DNA of 64,000 nucleotides from Posidonia oceanica. Taxonomy: Eukaryota > Streptophyta > Magnoliopsida > Alismatales > Posidoniaceae. Position 1 is the first letter of the stretch. Every line of letters begins with the position of its first letter. Location of the stretch: positions 72,604,001 to 72,668,000 of the forward strand of contig JAZBRS010000075.1 in the NCBI GenBank assembly GCA_037176725.1, given 5' to 3'. Shown here in pieces: positions 63,901-64,000 of the stretch. The notes under the pieces are model-generated. The model worked only from the letters and a program-made list of their open reading frames with translations, had not been told where the DNA came from and made no database searches. The position numbers and the translations under genes are program-made.

Positions 63901-64000
63901 AATTATCAATCAGGCGGCCACAAGTGATTTGTTTCAGTTTTCTGCTGTTGCGAAATCTCAGTTATCTGAAACTTAGGCCCGGAAGATAAACAAGGCAAAA

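Overview
The window is nuclear DNA of a flowering plant. The evidence is split genes with GT-AG introns, a PLS-class DYW pentatricopeptide gene, a plant-type ARPC2 gene, and a dense set of plant LTR retrotransposons, hAT elements and MITEs. I cannot name the species. The right-edge LINE-like protein has a zinc knuckle ahead of a DUF4283-like domain, an order I associate with some monocots, but this is weak evidence.

Bases 1-22010 hold most of one giant Ty3/gypsy element of the Tat/Ogre type, on the minus strand. From right to left: a ~5.6 kb 5' LTR containing a 30-bp minisatellite, a tRNA-Arg-type primer site, gag (broken by a TGA), protease, a 1550-residue RT / RNase H / second RNase H / integrase reading frame, a 400-residue plant-mobile-domain-like extra gene, a tandem-repeat-rich 3' region, a polypurine tract, and the 3' LTR, which is cut by the window start. 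Bases 22024-28200 are a second, non-autonomous, LARD-like element on the plus strand. It has 1.27-kb LTRs, a tRNA-Asp-type primer site and one decayed coding frame. Its left LTR is fused to the first element's LTR and both LTR ends are missing at the join.

Bases 28201-33771 are repeat-rich spacer. They contain a solo LTR of the second family with an SIRE-like Copia solo LTR nested inside it (both with perfect target duplications), a GRF zinc-finger pseudogene and a short hAT element.

Bases 33772-42800 are a gene island: a DYW-type PPR gene (plus strand, probable organelle RNA editing) and, converging on it, ARPC2 (minus strand, actin-nucleating Arp2/3 complex, ten exons, two MITEs in intron 7). 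A hAT transposase remnant lies immediately upstream of ARPC2.

Bases 44203-56990 are a decayed Copia element carrying three later insertions: a 3.0-kb solo LTR (minus), a hAT fragment with its TTF-type zinc-finger exon, and a 2.8-kb solo LTR of the same family (plus). Its two terminal LTRs do not resemble each other, so it is a chimera or a rearranged pair. Bases 57415-60641 are an F-box gene of the RMF/At3g61730-like type with TATA box, GA-rich leader and eight exons. The rest of the window is a degenerate LINE ORF1-like region.

The three host genes are unrelated housekeeping or regulatory genes. Most of the interest lies in the retroelements: gene capture, satellite-like arrays in an LTR and a 3' UTR, and chimeric joins.
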